DNA of 44,447 bases, taken from positions 1 through 44,447 of the forward strand of contig CANGDT010000012.1 in the NCBI GenBank assembly GCA_947452755.1, in the 5' to 3' direction. The position numbers were made by a program, and so were the translations under genes. The stretch comes from Actinomycetota bacterium (GTDB taxonomy: Bacteria > Actinomycetota > Actinomycetes > S36-B12 > UBA5976). Shown here one piece after another: positions 36,182-43,688 of the stretch; position 1 is the first letter of the stretch; each line of letters begins with the position of its first letter. A model generated the notes under the pieces. It had not been told where the DNA came from, did not search any database, and was given only the letters and a program-made list of their open reading frames with translations.

Positions 36182-36221
36182 GTTCGAACGCTACCGACGG
36201 GGGACGCGGTAACGCTCGAAC
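36182..36221. repeat. Imperfect hairpin between LCP and pheA genes
   Basis: Arms 36182-36196 (GTTCGAACGCTACCG) and 36207-36221 (CGGTAACGCTCGAAC) pair at 13 of 15 positions around a 10-base GC-rich loop. It lies in the 249-base gap between the divergent LCP and pheA genes; it could be a regulator site or part of the pheA leader. No downstream T-run. Confidence 0.45.
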
Positions 36222-36343
36222 ACTCCCAAAGTACGACCCGCTCTTGCTCTGGGCAACGTAAATTACCGATTCCAGCGGAATCTTGACTAATCCTTGACTC
36301 TCTTTTGGGGCTACCCCCTCACAACGCGTAATCTTGAGGTCAC

Positions 36344-37270
36344 ATGACTACTTCATACGCATATCTCGGACCACGCGGCACATTCACCGAAGCTGCGTTA
36401 TTGAGCATGCCCGAGAGTAAAAATGCCACTCTCCTGGCTGCCGAATCAGTCAATTCGGCTTTAACTATGGTCCGCGAAGGTCATGTTCTAGGAGCACTTG
36501 TTCCCATTGAAAACTCTGTGGAAGGTGCGGTACCAACAACACTTGACGAACTTGGTCATGGCGAAACACTCGAGATCGTCGCAGAAGTTGCAATCCCTGT
36601 TGAGTTCGCATTATTGGTTCGCCCTGGAACCCAAATTTCTGATATCAAACGAATCGCTACGCATCCGCACGCATCCGCACAATGCCTTGAATGGTTGCGC
36701 GAAAACTTGCCAGGCGTAAATGTAATTCCAGCCATGTCAACAGCGTCGGCGGCGCAAGGACTTTCCGAAGGAGCGCCCTACGAAGGTGCAATTGCATCAG
36801 CCGTAGCCGCGGGTCACTACGGACTCGACATTGTTCAAGACGGCATTGGCGACAACGATGCAGCGTGGACACGTTTCGTACTCGTACGCAAACCCGGATT
36901 TGCGAAGCCATCTTCTGGAAACGATAAGACGACTGTTTCTCTTTTCATGTTCGAAAATCATCCGGGTGCACTTCTTGAAATTCTCACTGAGTTCACCGTT
37001 CGTGGTATCGACCTGACACGTATTGAATCCCGTCCAACCAAGAAACAACTCGGCGATTACTTTTTCTCGATTGATTTTGAAGGTCATGTTGACGACGAAC
37101 GTGTTGGTGAAGCGCTCAAGGGACTCCATCGCATTTGCGCAGATGTGAAATTCCTTGGTTCATACCCGCGTCACGCATCAAGCGATGCAGTTGTGAAGCC
37201 TGCAGTGACTGATCGAGCTTTTCAAGATGCAGACGAATGGTTACGTAGTATTCGCACGCGCACAAATTAG
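36344..37270 (+). CDS. pheA: Prephenate dehydratase
   Basis: A 308-residue enzyme converting prephenate to phenylpyruvate in phenylalanine synthesis. The catalytic domain starts YAYLGPRGTFTEAAL and contains VPIENSVEGAVPTTLDEL and the TRF motif (AAWTRFVLVRK, about 168) essential for activity. A C-terminal ACT regulatory domain (about 190-270) has the GALLEILTEF and ESRP (IESRPTKK) segments that bind Phe. No chorismate mutase domain is fused, as in most actinobacteria. GAGG precedes the ATG. Its stop overlaps the convergent HAD gene by 4 bases. Confidence 0.95.
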   Translation: MTTSYAYLGPRGTFTEAALLSMPESKNATLLAAESVNSALTMVREGHVLGALVPIENSVEGAVPTTLDELGHGETLEIVAEVAIPVEFALLVRPGTQISDIKRIATHPHASAQCLEWLRENLPGVNVIPAMSTASAAQGLSEGAPYEGAIASAVAAGHYGLDIVQDGIGDNDAAWTRFVLVRKPGFAKPSSGNDKTTVSLFMFENHPGALLEILTEFTVRGIDLTRIESRPTKKQLGDYFFSIDFEGHVDDERVGEALKGLHRICADVKFLGSYPRHASSDAVVKPAVTDRAFQDADEWLRSIRTRTN

Positions 37271-38082
37271 TCGTTATTAAGAATTCGATCAATCAAAATC
37301 GAAACCGCATGCTCATCATTTGATGGCAAATGTTCATTGGCAACTTCTTTGACCCACGCATGTGCATTCGCCACAGCCGCGCCACGACCAGCCCACTTAA
37401 TCATCGGAACATCATTAGGCATATCGCCAACTGCGGCGACTTGATCTGCACCAAAGCCACGTGCTGCTGCTAGGCGAGCTAAACCAGAGCCCTTATTGAT
37501 TCCGAGCAAACTCATTTCCACCAAAACATCAAAAATATCTGAATGCGTCACATCAACAATGTCCGAAGTCACTTCGTAAGCCGAAGTTAAGAAAGTGTCC
37601 GCATCATGCACAGCATCCTCGCTTGGACGCGCTAAAAATTTAGTCACCAGACCCGTTGCAAACATTTCTTCAACAGTGACTCTCGGAGGTGGCACCGAAA
37701 CTTCCCAACGAGGGCGGTAGTTATGGTCCACAAGAAAATCCAGCTCGGTACGTGCGAGCTCCACCGCAAACGAAATCCCAGGATCAATCTCGCGCAGACG
37801 ACGAGCAGCCTCAAGCCCAACCTCTGGATCAATGAGGTCGGCGCTAATGATTTCCAAGGATTCCAGGTCGATAACAACCGAACCATTGGCACAAATTGCC
37901 TGGCCTGTGTGGCCCGTCATTTCCGAAATATCCTGCATCCACCGCGGTGGGCGACCCGTGACGAAAACGACATCCAAGCCCGAAGAAGTGGCGCGGGCAA
38001 TGGCATCAACATTGGTCTGGGAGATAGTTCCACCCGTTTGGAGCAGCGTTCCGTCTAAATCACTAGCCAAAAGCCGTGTCAC
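37267..38082 (-). CDS. Cof-type HAD hydrolase
   Basis: A 271-residue phosphatase with the HAD nucleophile motif LLASDLDGTLL (Asp8 and Asp10), the second motif VFVTGRPP (Thr about 41), Lys in GINKGSGLARLAAARG, and the metal site VGDMPNDVPM. The C2B cap makes it a Cof/YidA-like sugar- or nucleotide-phosphate phosphatase. GTG start at 38082 with a GAGAG-type ribosome site. Convergent with pheA by 4 bases, divergent from trpB2. Substrate not assignable. Confidence 0.9.
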   Translation of the reverse strand: MTRLLASDLDGTLLQTGGTISQTNVDAIARATSSGLDVVFVTGRPPRWMQDISEMTGHTGQAICANGSVVIDLESLEIISADLIDPEVGLEAARRLREIDPGISFAVELARTELDFLVDHNYRPRWEVSVPPPRVTVEEMFATGLVTKFLARPSEDAVHDADTFLTSAYEVTSDIVDVTHSDIFDVLVEMSLLGINKGSGLARLAAARGFGADQVAAVGDMPNDVPMIKWAGRGAAVANAHAWVKEVANEHLPSNDEHAVSILIDRILNND

Positions 38083-38174
38083 TCGCGTACTCTCATTTCA
38101 CATCGGTGCAGATGGCCAGCCAGTCGGCGAACCACCTGCACATTATTTTACGGAACTATTAATGAGGGAGCAGC

Positions 38175-39563
38175 ATGGCTATCAGCGATGAAGTGCGCAA
38201 TCACAAAATCACACTGACCGAAGACGAAATGCCGACACAGTGGTACAACATTGTTCCTGACCTGCCAGCGCCTCCACCCCCTGCGCTACACCCAGGCACA
38301 CACCAGCCTGCCGGTCCAGAAGATTTCGCTCCATTGTTCCCAATGGCGTTGATCATGCAGGAAGTAAGCCAGGAGCGTTACATTGACATTCCTGGCGGCG
38401 TACTTGATGTGTATCGCCAATGGCGTCCATCGCCACTGTTCCGCGCACACCGTTTGGAACAAGCGCTCGGTACACCTGCACATATCTATTACAAGTACGA
38501 GGGTGTGTCACCAGCTGGATCGCACAAGCCAAACACCGCTGTGCCACAGGCGTACTACAACGCGCAAGAAGGAATTAAGAAACTCGTTACCGAAACTGGC
38601 GCAGGCCAGTGGGGAACTGCACTCGCATTTGCAACTGCGTTGTACGGACTTGAATGTGAAGTTTTCCAAGTAGGAGCATCCTTTGATGCAAAGCCATTCC
38701 GCAAGTTGATGATTGAAGTATTCGGTGGTGTTGTTCATCGTTCACCTTCACAACTCACTGAAGTTGGCAAGATGCTTGCTTCAGATCCAAAGAACCTCAG
38801 CGGAAGTCTCGGTATCGCAATCAGCGAAGCTGTTGAAGTTGCGGTGAAGGATCCTGAAACACGTTACGCACTTGGATCAGTTTTGAATCACGTGCTCATG
38901 CATCAGACCATCATCGGCGAAGAAGCACTCTTGCAGCTCGCCAAAGTCGGCGAAACACCTGACTTGATTGTTGGTTGCACCGGTGGTGGATCTAACTTCG
39001 GTGGACTTGCCTTCCCATTCCTTCGCGAGAAAATGGCCGGCAAGATTAATCCGCGAATTCTTGCTGCCGAACCTGCATCATGCCCATCACTAACTCGTGG
39101 CGTTTACGCATACGACTTCGGTGACACCGCGGGCATGACACCGCTGATGAAGATGCACACACTCGGTAAGGACTTCATCCCAGATCCAATTCACGCAGGT
39201 GGATTGCGCTACCACGGTATGGCACCGCTGATTTCGCACATCTACGAACTTGGTTTGATGGATGCTGAAGCTGTCGCACAGACTGAGTGCTTCAGTGCCG
39301 CAGTTCAGTTCGCCCGCACCGAAGGTATCGTTCCTGCGCCGGAACCAACACACGCAATTGCTTTGGCAATCCGCGAAGCATTGAAGGCAAAGGAAACCGG
39401 CGAAGAAACCGTCATCCTGACAGCCCTGTGTGGACATGGTCACTTCGACTTGGCTGCCTACGACGAATTCCTTCGTGGCGGAATGGTTGATGAAGACGTG
39501 ACTGATGAGCGTTTTGCAGCAGCACTTGCCAACCTGCCAGACATGGGTGATTCAAGCTACTAA
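38175..39563 (+). CDS. TrpB2-type tryptophan synthase beta-like protein
   Basis: A 462-residue PLP enzyme of the TrpB2 class, longer than TrpB1 (about 400) because of the extra N-terminal stretch (MPTQWYNIVPDLPAPPPPALHPGTHQP). The PLP lysine lies in GVSPAGSHKPNTA (about residue 118), the catalytic block in TETGAGQWGTALAFA, and the phosphate loop in GCTGGGSNFGG. TrpB2 makes tryptophan from indole and serine (or phosphoserine) without a strong TrpA partner; no trpA is nearby. A GGGAG ribosome site precedes the ATG. The terminator of this gene is duplicated downstream of the next cassette. Confidence 0.9.
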   Translation: MAISDEVRNHKITLTEDEMPTQWYNIVPDLPAPPPPALHPGTHQPAGPEDFAPLFPMALIMQEVSQERYIDIPGGVLDVYRQWRPSPLFRAHRLEQALGTPAHIYYKYEGVSPAGSHKPNTAVPQAYYNAQEGIKKLVTETGAGQWGTALAFATALYGLECEVFQVGASFDAKPFRKLMIEVFGGVVHRSPSQLTEVGKMLASDPKNLSGSLGIAISEAVEVAVKDPETRYALGSVLNHVLMHQTIIGEEALLQLAKVGETPDLIVGCTGGGSNFGGLAFPFLREKMAGKINPRILAAEPASCPSLTRGVYAYDFGDTAGMTPLMKMHTLGKDFIPDPIHAGGLRYHGMAPLISHIYELGLMDAEAVAQTECFSAAVQFARTEGIVPAPEPTHAIALAIREALKAKETGEETVILTALCGHGHFDLAAYDEFLRGGMVDEDVTDERFAAALANLPDMGDSSY

Positions 39564-39573
39564 TTCAAGGCAT

Positions 39574-39614
39574 AAGTATGGCCCGCTGGTAATTTCCAGC
39601 GGGCCATACTTTTT
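39574..39614. terminator. Terminator after trpB2 (intact copy of a duplicated element)
   Basis: Perfect 16-base arms beginning AAGTATGGCCCGCTGG surround a TAATTT loop, followed by TTTTT. It serves trpB2 and, on the other strand (AAAAAGTATGG...), the convergent regulator. The preceding CAAGGCAT (39566-39573) and the 34 bases from 39581 are repeated exactly at 42314-42355. Confidence 0.93.
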
Positions 39615-39627
39615 ACTAACTAAGCCT

Positions 39628-40923
39628 TCAGCTGGATATTAGTTCCGAGAAATCGGAGCTTTTTTCAACATCACCCAGTAGAACTTCAATCGCTTCGTTC
39701 AAAAGTCCTATTTGACGATATGCCGTGGCTAAATTCCGCCTAAGCAATTTGACGTTGTGCGTATTGGGAAAATTCTTCATAAGGATGCATGCTGATCTGA
39801 GATCCTGTTCGGCATTTTCTGCATCATGTCGTTGAATCCTAATACCTGCCCTAAGCGCTAATAGCGCGGCTTCATTTTCAGCATCAATTCCATCTTGAAT
39901 ACATTTTTCGGCTACTTGCAACGACTCATCCATTTCTCCAAGGCTAAATAGGAAGTGAGCTTGTAGCATTCTCAATTCTTTGACTGCTGCTAGATCGTTG
40001 GATTCTTGAGCTAAGTGGATAAGGTCTTTGATTTCTTTCAAACACTCTTCTGCTGGAGCACTGTTTGGACTCTGGAGTTGCACCATCAACTTTTGATAAC
40101 TAATTCGTAAATAGGTACTCCTATCGGAGACATAACAGAGTGTCTCTTGCGCGCGGACGGCGAAAACAAGTGCCGACACTAGATCACCAGAGTTACTTGC
40201 AACGTTTGAAGCTGACCACCAAGTTCGTGCTCTTGAGATTGCACTTAACTCCGAAAGGTCGGAACTAGTTATTTCGGTAAGAACTACGGTGGCAGAATGA
40301 GCGTCTCCCAAGTCGGAGAGCCGTGCAGCGAGCATTGAATTAATTAGTATCTTGAGAAAGTTTGGCATTCTTTGAAATGAGTTACGTTTCAAATTAGCTA
40401 ACTCCACAAGCGCAGATAACTGCGTTCCTAACCGATCGCTCGCTCTTCCATAAACCGTTAACGCTCTTTCGAGAAACTCATACTGACCATCGTTGTCAAG
40501 TTGGACGATTAGTGGTTTTAATTCAATTTCGGCAGCAACAAAGTTTCCTAGAGCGACGTCAATTTCAATTTCGAGAAGCAGAAACTCCCGAGTATGTGCC
40601 GCCAAATTTGAAATCTTCTGTAGATTTACTTGCGCTTCTGCCGCATCTCCAACAGCTAACTGCGCTCGGATGCGCTCGAGGGCGGTACGTGTTTTGAGGG
40701 CCTCGTTGCCTTCGGGTATCCCGGATATTTCTGACAGGGGAACTTTTAAGATGGACGCAATCTGGTTAAGCGCCTTTGGCGAAGGATTTCTCTTGCCCTG
40801 TTCAATGAGTGAAATATAGCCCGAACTAATCCCCAGACCGACAAAATCCTGTTGTTTGAGGCCTCGGGACTTCCGTAAATCTCTAATTCGAACGCCAATT
40901 GGCAAATTGTGATTATTTTCCAA
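39628..40923 (-). CDS. XRE-TPR regulator, RRNPP-like peptide-pheromone receptor candidate
   Basis: A 431-residue protein. Residues 9-65 form an XRE helix-turn-helix (IGVRIRDLRKSRGLKQQDF, then GYISLIEQGKRNPSPKALNQIASIL). Residues about 80-425 are a long series of helical pairs with tetratricopeptide spacing (for example AAEAQVNLQKI, LGEMDESLQVAEKCIQDG, GLLNEAIEVLLGD). HTH plus C-terminal TPR solenoid is the architecture of PlcR, Rgg and PrgX, which bind short exported-and-reimported peptides. The TTG start at 40923 is supported by AGGGAG 7 bases upstream; no ATG alternative keeps the HTH intact. A small secreted peptide gene is divergent, 79 bases away, as in rgg-shp pairs. Peptide-binding residues cannot be verified from sequence alone. 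Confidence 0.82.
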   Translation of the reverse strand: MENNHNLPIGVRIRDLRKSRGLKQQDFVGLGISSGYISLIEQGKRNPSPKALNQIASILKVPLSEISGIPEGNEALKTRTALERIRAQLAVGDAAEAQVNLQKISNLAAHTREFLLLEIEIDVALGNFVAAEIELKPLIVQLDNDGQYEFLERALTVYGRASDRLGTQLSALVELANLKRNSFQRMPNFLKILINSMLAARLSDLGDAHSATVVLTEITSSDLSELSAISRARTWWSASNVASNSGDLVSALVFAVRAQETLCYVSDRSTYLRISYQKLMVQLQSPNSAPAEECLKEIKDLIHLAQESNDLAAVKELRMLQAHFLFSLGEMDESLQVAEKCIQDGIDAENEAALLALRAGIRIQRHDAENAEQDLRSACILMKNFPNTHNVKLLRRNLATAYRQIGLLNEAIEVLLGDVEKSSDFSELISS

Positions 40924-40935
40924 TTTCTCACTCCC

Positions 40936-41002
40936 TGTAAGGAATTAGAGTAGCATTTGAATTTGTAAGAATAATATTACATTGAGAAAGGAAATCTTTA
41001 CA
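40936..41002. promoter_or_regulatory. Divergent promoter region with repeated TGTAA/TTACA sites
   Basis: The 79-base gap between the regulator and the peptide gene holds a palindrome TGTAAGAATAATATTACA (40964-40981), a similar half-site TGTAAGGAAT (40936-40945) and TTTACA (40997-41002) just before the peptide ATG. TAATAT (40972-40977) inside the palindrome could be a -10 box. The spacing suggests the XRE regulator binds here and controls both directions. Confidence 0.5.
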
Positions 41003-41122
41003 ATGAAAATGCTTGTTTCAATCCTCATATCCAGTCTTGTCGTGATGCTTGCTCCTAGTGCTTCATTTGCATCAGTGATCACACCTTCAATTTTCAAAGG
41101 CGGCCCAACAAACTGCTGCTAA
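41003..41122 (+). CDS. Short secreted peptide, candidate pheromone precursor
   Basis: A 39-residue peptide. It starts MKMLVSILISSLVVMLAPSASFA, an ideal Sec signal peptide with a signal peptidase I site SFA-S, and leaves a 16-residue mature part SVITPSIFKGGPTNCC with a C-terminal Cys pair. AAAGGA (40987-40992) precedes the ATG. It is divergent from the XRE-TPR regulator, the arrangement of Rgg-SHP and similar pairs, and is followed after 37 bases by a secreted-protein gene on the same strand. The mature sequence may be trimmed further or be joined by a disulfide. It could instead be a small bacteriocin or a leader peptide; the context favours signalling. Confidence 0.72.
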   Translation: MKMLVSILISSLVVMLAPSASFASVITPSIFKGGPTNCC

Positions 41123-41159
41123 GTACCTGGCATTTCAATCCAATAGAAAGAAGAATGAC

Positions 41160-41729
41160 GTGAAGAATAAAAAAATCCTTCTCCTTGCAATCACACTTTG
41201 CATGGCATCACTTACATCATTAAATACTGCCCAAGCACAAACACTGCCTAAAAACTTGACTGCCTGTCCGATTGATGCGTCGTATACTGCGACAGCGCGA
41301 AGTGCTGGATGGCTACCAACAGATGAAGCAAGCGCATGGGTCGCAACGGCTGGGACCATCAACCGAAGTTACAGTACCGCGGTCGCGACCACTTCAACGT
41401 ACTCAGGTTCAGTCTCCATAACTATGTCGGGAGTCGTTGCATCGGCAAATACAACGTTTGGAATCAGTTTGAGTGAATCCATAACATCTACACAATCATG
41501 GGGATATTCCCTGAATGTGCCCTCAGGCGTTCAAGCGAGAGCTTTGCTCCTACACCAGGCTGACAAAATCACATTTACAAAATATCAAAACAATGCAAAT
41601 TGTACGACTACAACCACCACGGGATTGATTGCTTACATTCCCGTGTCTAGCGGCATAAGTTCGACCTACTGTTGGATTTTGGATGTTTATCCGGCAAAAA
41701 CTAACTGGACAAATACATGTCGCGATTAA
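41160..41729 (+). CDS. Secreted Ser/Thr-rich protein, possible beta-hairpin pore-forming effector
   Basis: A 189-residue protein with a signal peptide (MKNKKILLLAITLCMASLTSLNTAQA, cleavage after residue 26). Residues about 66-125 alternate small polar and hydrophobic residues (YSGSVSITMSG, then TTFGISLSESITSTQSWGYSLNVPSG), the pattern of an amphipathic beta-hairpin in aerolysin/ETX-type toxins and in related secreted actinobacterial proteins. Four cysteines (36, 148, 171, 187) could form two disulfides. GTG start at 41160 with GAAAGAAG upstream; the ATG at 41154 leads at once to a stop. It lies between the peptide gene and an overlapping lipoprotein gene, so it is probably co-expressed under the regulator. 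No family is firmly recognised. Confidence 0.75.
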   Translation: MKNKKILLLAITLCMASLTSLNTAQAQTLPKNLTACPIDASYTATARSAGWLPTDEASAWVATAGTINRSYSTAVATTSTYSGSVSITMSGVVASANTTFGISLSESITSTQSWGYSLNVPSGVQARALLLHQADKITFTKYQNNANCTTTTTTGLIAYIPVSSGISSTYCWILDVYPAKTNWTNTCRD

Positions 41730-42313
41730 AGTTGGCGTCAAGAAACAGTGCGCCGATGCATTTTGAATTTAAACACAAGCGCAATCACGGTGTAGTTCTT
41801 GGTCTTGCACTAGTGCTTTCCGCATGCGGATATCCGCATGCGGAAAGCACTCAAGTTCCTAAGGTAAGTGCAAAATGTTCAATAACACGATCGCAGGACC
41901 ACATTGTTGTTAATGAGTGGGTTGCAAATCAGAAGTTGTTAATCGGGATCGGCATTTTGCATTGCGACGAGTCAGCAACGGCTTCTCTGGATTTTTCGCT
42001 TGACTCTAATGCCGCGATGACTTCAACGTTCGAACTGATCCCCTACGTTAAGGACCAAGCAATAGGCGTGATTCCGGTTGAGAAATCACCTCAGTCCATG
42101 AACGAAGGAACTCGTTTAGAGTCATTGAATGAATTCATAGCACCTGCAGGCGACTCGCAGATTCTCGCAATACTTTCTGTGCCCAAACCCAAACCATCAA
42201 GGAATCAATTTTTCGCCGAATTTCAGGTTCATCCTCTGCCCGTGCGATCACAGTTTAATGATTTTGCAAATTTCACTGGCGGAATTGACTATTTCATCAA
42301 CTTTGTTGACTAG
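41717..42313 (+). CDS. Lipoprotein, candidate immunity or partner of the secreted effector
   Basis: A 198-residue protein from ATG 41717, which overlaps the previous stop by 13 bases; an alternative ATG at 41756 gives a cleaner lipoprotein signal peptide (MHFEFKHKRNHGVVLGLALVLSAC, lipid Cys24). The lipobox L-S-A-C is clear. The mature part is beta-rich by look (KCSITRSQDHIVVNEWVANQKLLIGIGILHC) with two further cysteines, and has no recognised family. A surface lipoprotein overlapping a secreted effector gene is a common arrangement for immunity proteins, but this is inference. The lipobox codons fall inside a perfect 40-base palindrome. The stop TAG directly abuts the truncated terminator copy. 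Confidence 0.75.
   Translation: MSRLKLASRNSAPMHFEFKHKRNHGVVLGLALVLSACGYPHAESTQVPKVSAKCSITRSQDHIVVNEWVANQKLLIGIGILHCDESATASLDFSLDSNAAMTSTFELIPYVKDQAIGVIPVEKSPQSMNEGTRLESLNEFIAPAGDSQILAILSVPKPKPSRNQFFAEFQVHPLPVRSQFNDFANFTGGIDYFINFVD
41812..41851. repeat. Perfect 40-bp palindrome inside the lipoprotein gene
   Basis: Left arm 41812-41831 and right arm 41832-41851 are exact reverse complements with no loop. Each arm contains the shorter palindrome CCGCATGCGG (41819-41828 and 41835-41844). It encodes residues around the lipobox Cys. Its G+C content is higher than the surrounding cassette. Confidence 0.95.
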
Positions 42314-42355
42314 CAAGGCATGCCCGCTGGTAATTTCCAGCGGGCCATACTTTTT
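42314..42355. terminator. Truncated second copy of the trpB2 terminator
   Basis: CAAGGCAT (42314-42321) followed by the 34 bases starting GCCCGCTGGTAATTTCCAGC is identical to 39566-39573 plus 39581-39614, lacking only the 7 bases AAGTATG. The stem is therefore shortened to about 9 G+C-rich pairs, still followed by TTTTT. It lies between the convergent lipoprotein and serS genes and can serve both. Confidence 0.9.
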
Positions 42356-42361
42356 GAATCT

Positions 42362-43633
42362 TTAGTCCTTCAGCGTGAAATGTGTTGCGCCACCCAGGAA
42401 TGGTTGAAGCGCAGCCGGTACACGAACTGAACCATCTGCTTGCTGATGATTTTCAAACAAAGTAACAATCGTGCGTGTGACCGCGCACAACGTTCCATTC
42501 AACGTTGCAATCGGCTCAACACCATTTTCGCCACGTGAACGGATACGCAAACGACGTGACTGGAAAGTAGTGCAATTCGATGTTGAAGTCACTTCGCGGT
42601 AACGCTCTTGTGACGGCACCCAGGCTTCACAGTCAAACTTGCGAGCGGCGCTCGAACCAAGATCGCCAGTGGCTACGTCAATGACACGGTAAGGAATCTC
42701 CAGGGCCTGCAAGAACTCTTCCTCGAAAGCAAGTAAGCGTGCATGCTCAGCTACAGCTTCATCAACTGGGCAGAACGAAAACATTTCAACCTTGTCGAAC
42801 CAGTGCACGCGGAAAATTCCACGAGTATCTTTTCCGTGACTACCAGCTTCACGACGGAAGCACGGCGAGAAACCTACGTAGCGCTTTGGTAATGCGCCTT
42901 CAAGAATTTCATCCATGTGATACGCGGCCAGTGGAACTTCAGCAGTTCCCACCAAATACATGTCATCGGCTTCGAGGCGGTAAACGTTCTCCGCAGCCTG
43001 ACCAAGGAAACCAGTGCCTTCCATCGCAGCAGGCTTCACAAGTGCCGGTGGAATCATCGGCATGAACCCATTTGCTTGCGCCGTCGTCATTGCAAGTTGT
43101 ACAAGTGCGAGTTCCAACATTGCACCAGGACCAGTCAAGTAATAAAAACGGCTGCCGCTGACTTTCGCACCGCGCTCAATATCAATCGCGCCAATGAGTT
43201 CACCAATTTCAACGTGATCGCGAACAGTAATTCCTTCAGCGGCAAAATCACGCTTTGTTCCAACTTCACGCAACACAACAAAATCATCTTCGCCACCAAC
43301 CGGCGCATCCGTGTCGACAACATTTGATAAACCCAAAACCAGCGCTTCAAGTTTTTCGTCAGCATCACGAAGAGTGGCTTCCGCAGCCTTGACCTGCTCG
43401 GCCAAAATTTTTGTCTCAGCTAAAAGTGTTTGCTTTTCGTCACCCTGAGCCTTGGCAACAAGTGCGCCCTTAGCCTTTTGGTCAGCGCGAACAGCTTCAA
43501 ACTCGCCAACAACGGTGCGGCGATGCGCATCCGCGGCCACAACATCGTCAACCAAAGATTCCGACTCACCGCGGGCAGCCTGAGAACGCTTAACGGCATC
43601 GGGATCTTGGCGCAAAGTGGCGAGGTCAATCAT
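42362..43633 (-). CDS. serS: Serine-tRNA ligase
   Basis: A 423-residue class II aminoacyl-tRNA synthetase. The N-terminal coiled-coil arm ([18 protein letters not shown]...; Glu/Lys-rich to about residue 105) contacts the long variable arm of tRNA-Ser. Motif 2 is [22 protein letters not shown] and motif 3 contains [19 protein letters not shown]. The [13 protein letters not shown] segment is the family serine-site. Length is standard. It is convergent with the cassette through the truncated terminator; a tRNA-Ser gene lies 700 bases away. Confidence 0.97.
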   Translation of the reverse strand: MIDLATLRQDPDAVKRSQAARGESESLVDDVVAADAHRRTVVGEFEAVRADQKAKGALVAKAQGDEKQTLLAETKILAEQVKAAEATLRDADEKLEALVLGLSNVVDTDAPVGGEDDFVVLREVGTKRDFAAEGITVRDHVEIGELIGAIDIERGAKVSGSRFYYLTGPGAMLELALVQLAMTTAQANGFMPMIPPALVKPAAMEGTGFLGQAAENVYRLEADDMYLVGTAEVPLAAYHMDEILEGALPKRYVGFSPCFRREAGSHGKDTRGIFRVHWFDKVEMFSFCPVDEAVAEHARLLAFEEEFLQALEIPYRVIDVATGDLGSSAARKFDCEAWVPSQERYREVTSTSNCTTFQSRRLRIRSRGENGVEPIATLNGTLCAVTRTIVTLFENHQQADGSVRVPAALQPFLGGATHFTLKD

Positions 43634-43688
43634 GTGTTAAGCCTAGACCTTCCTGAAGTTTGTTTGAAATACACCTTGGAGCGATACC

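Noticed and set aside
41154-41162. ATG start for the effector gene just before the GTG at 41160
   Set aside because: That ATG reads Met-Thr-stop; the GTG frame gives a proper signal peptide.
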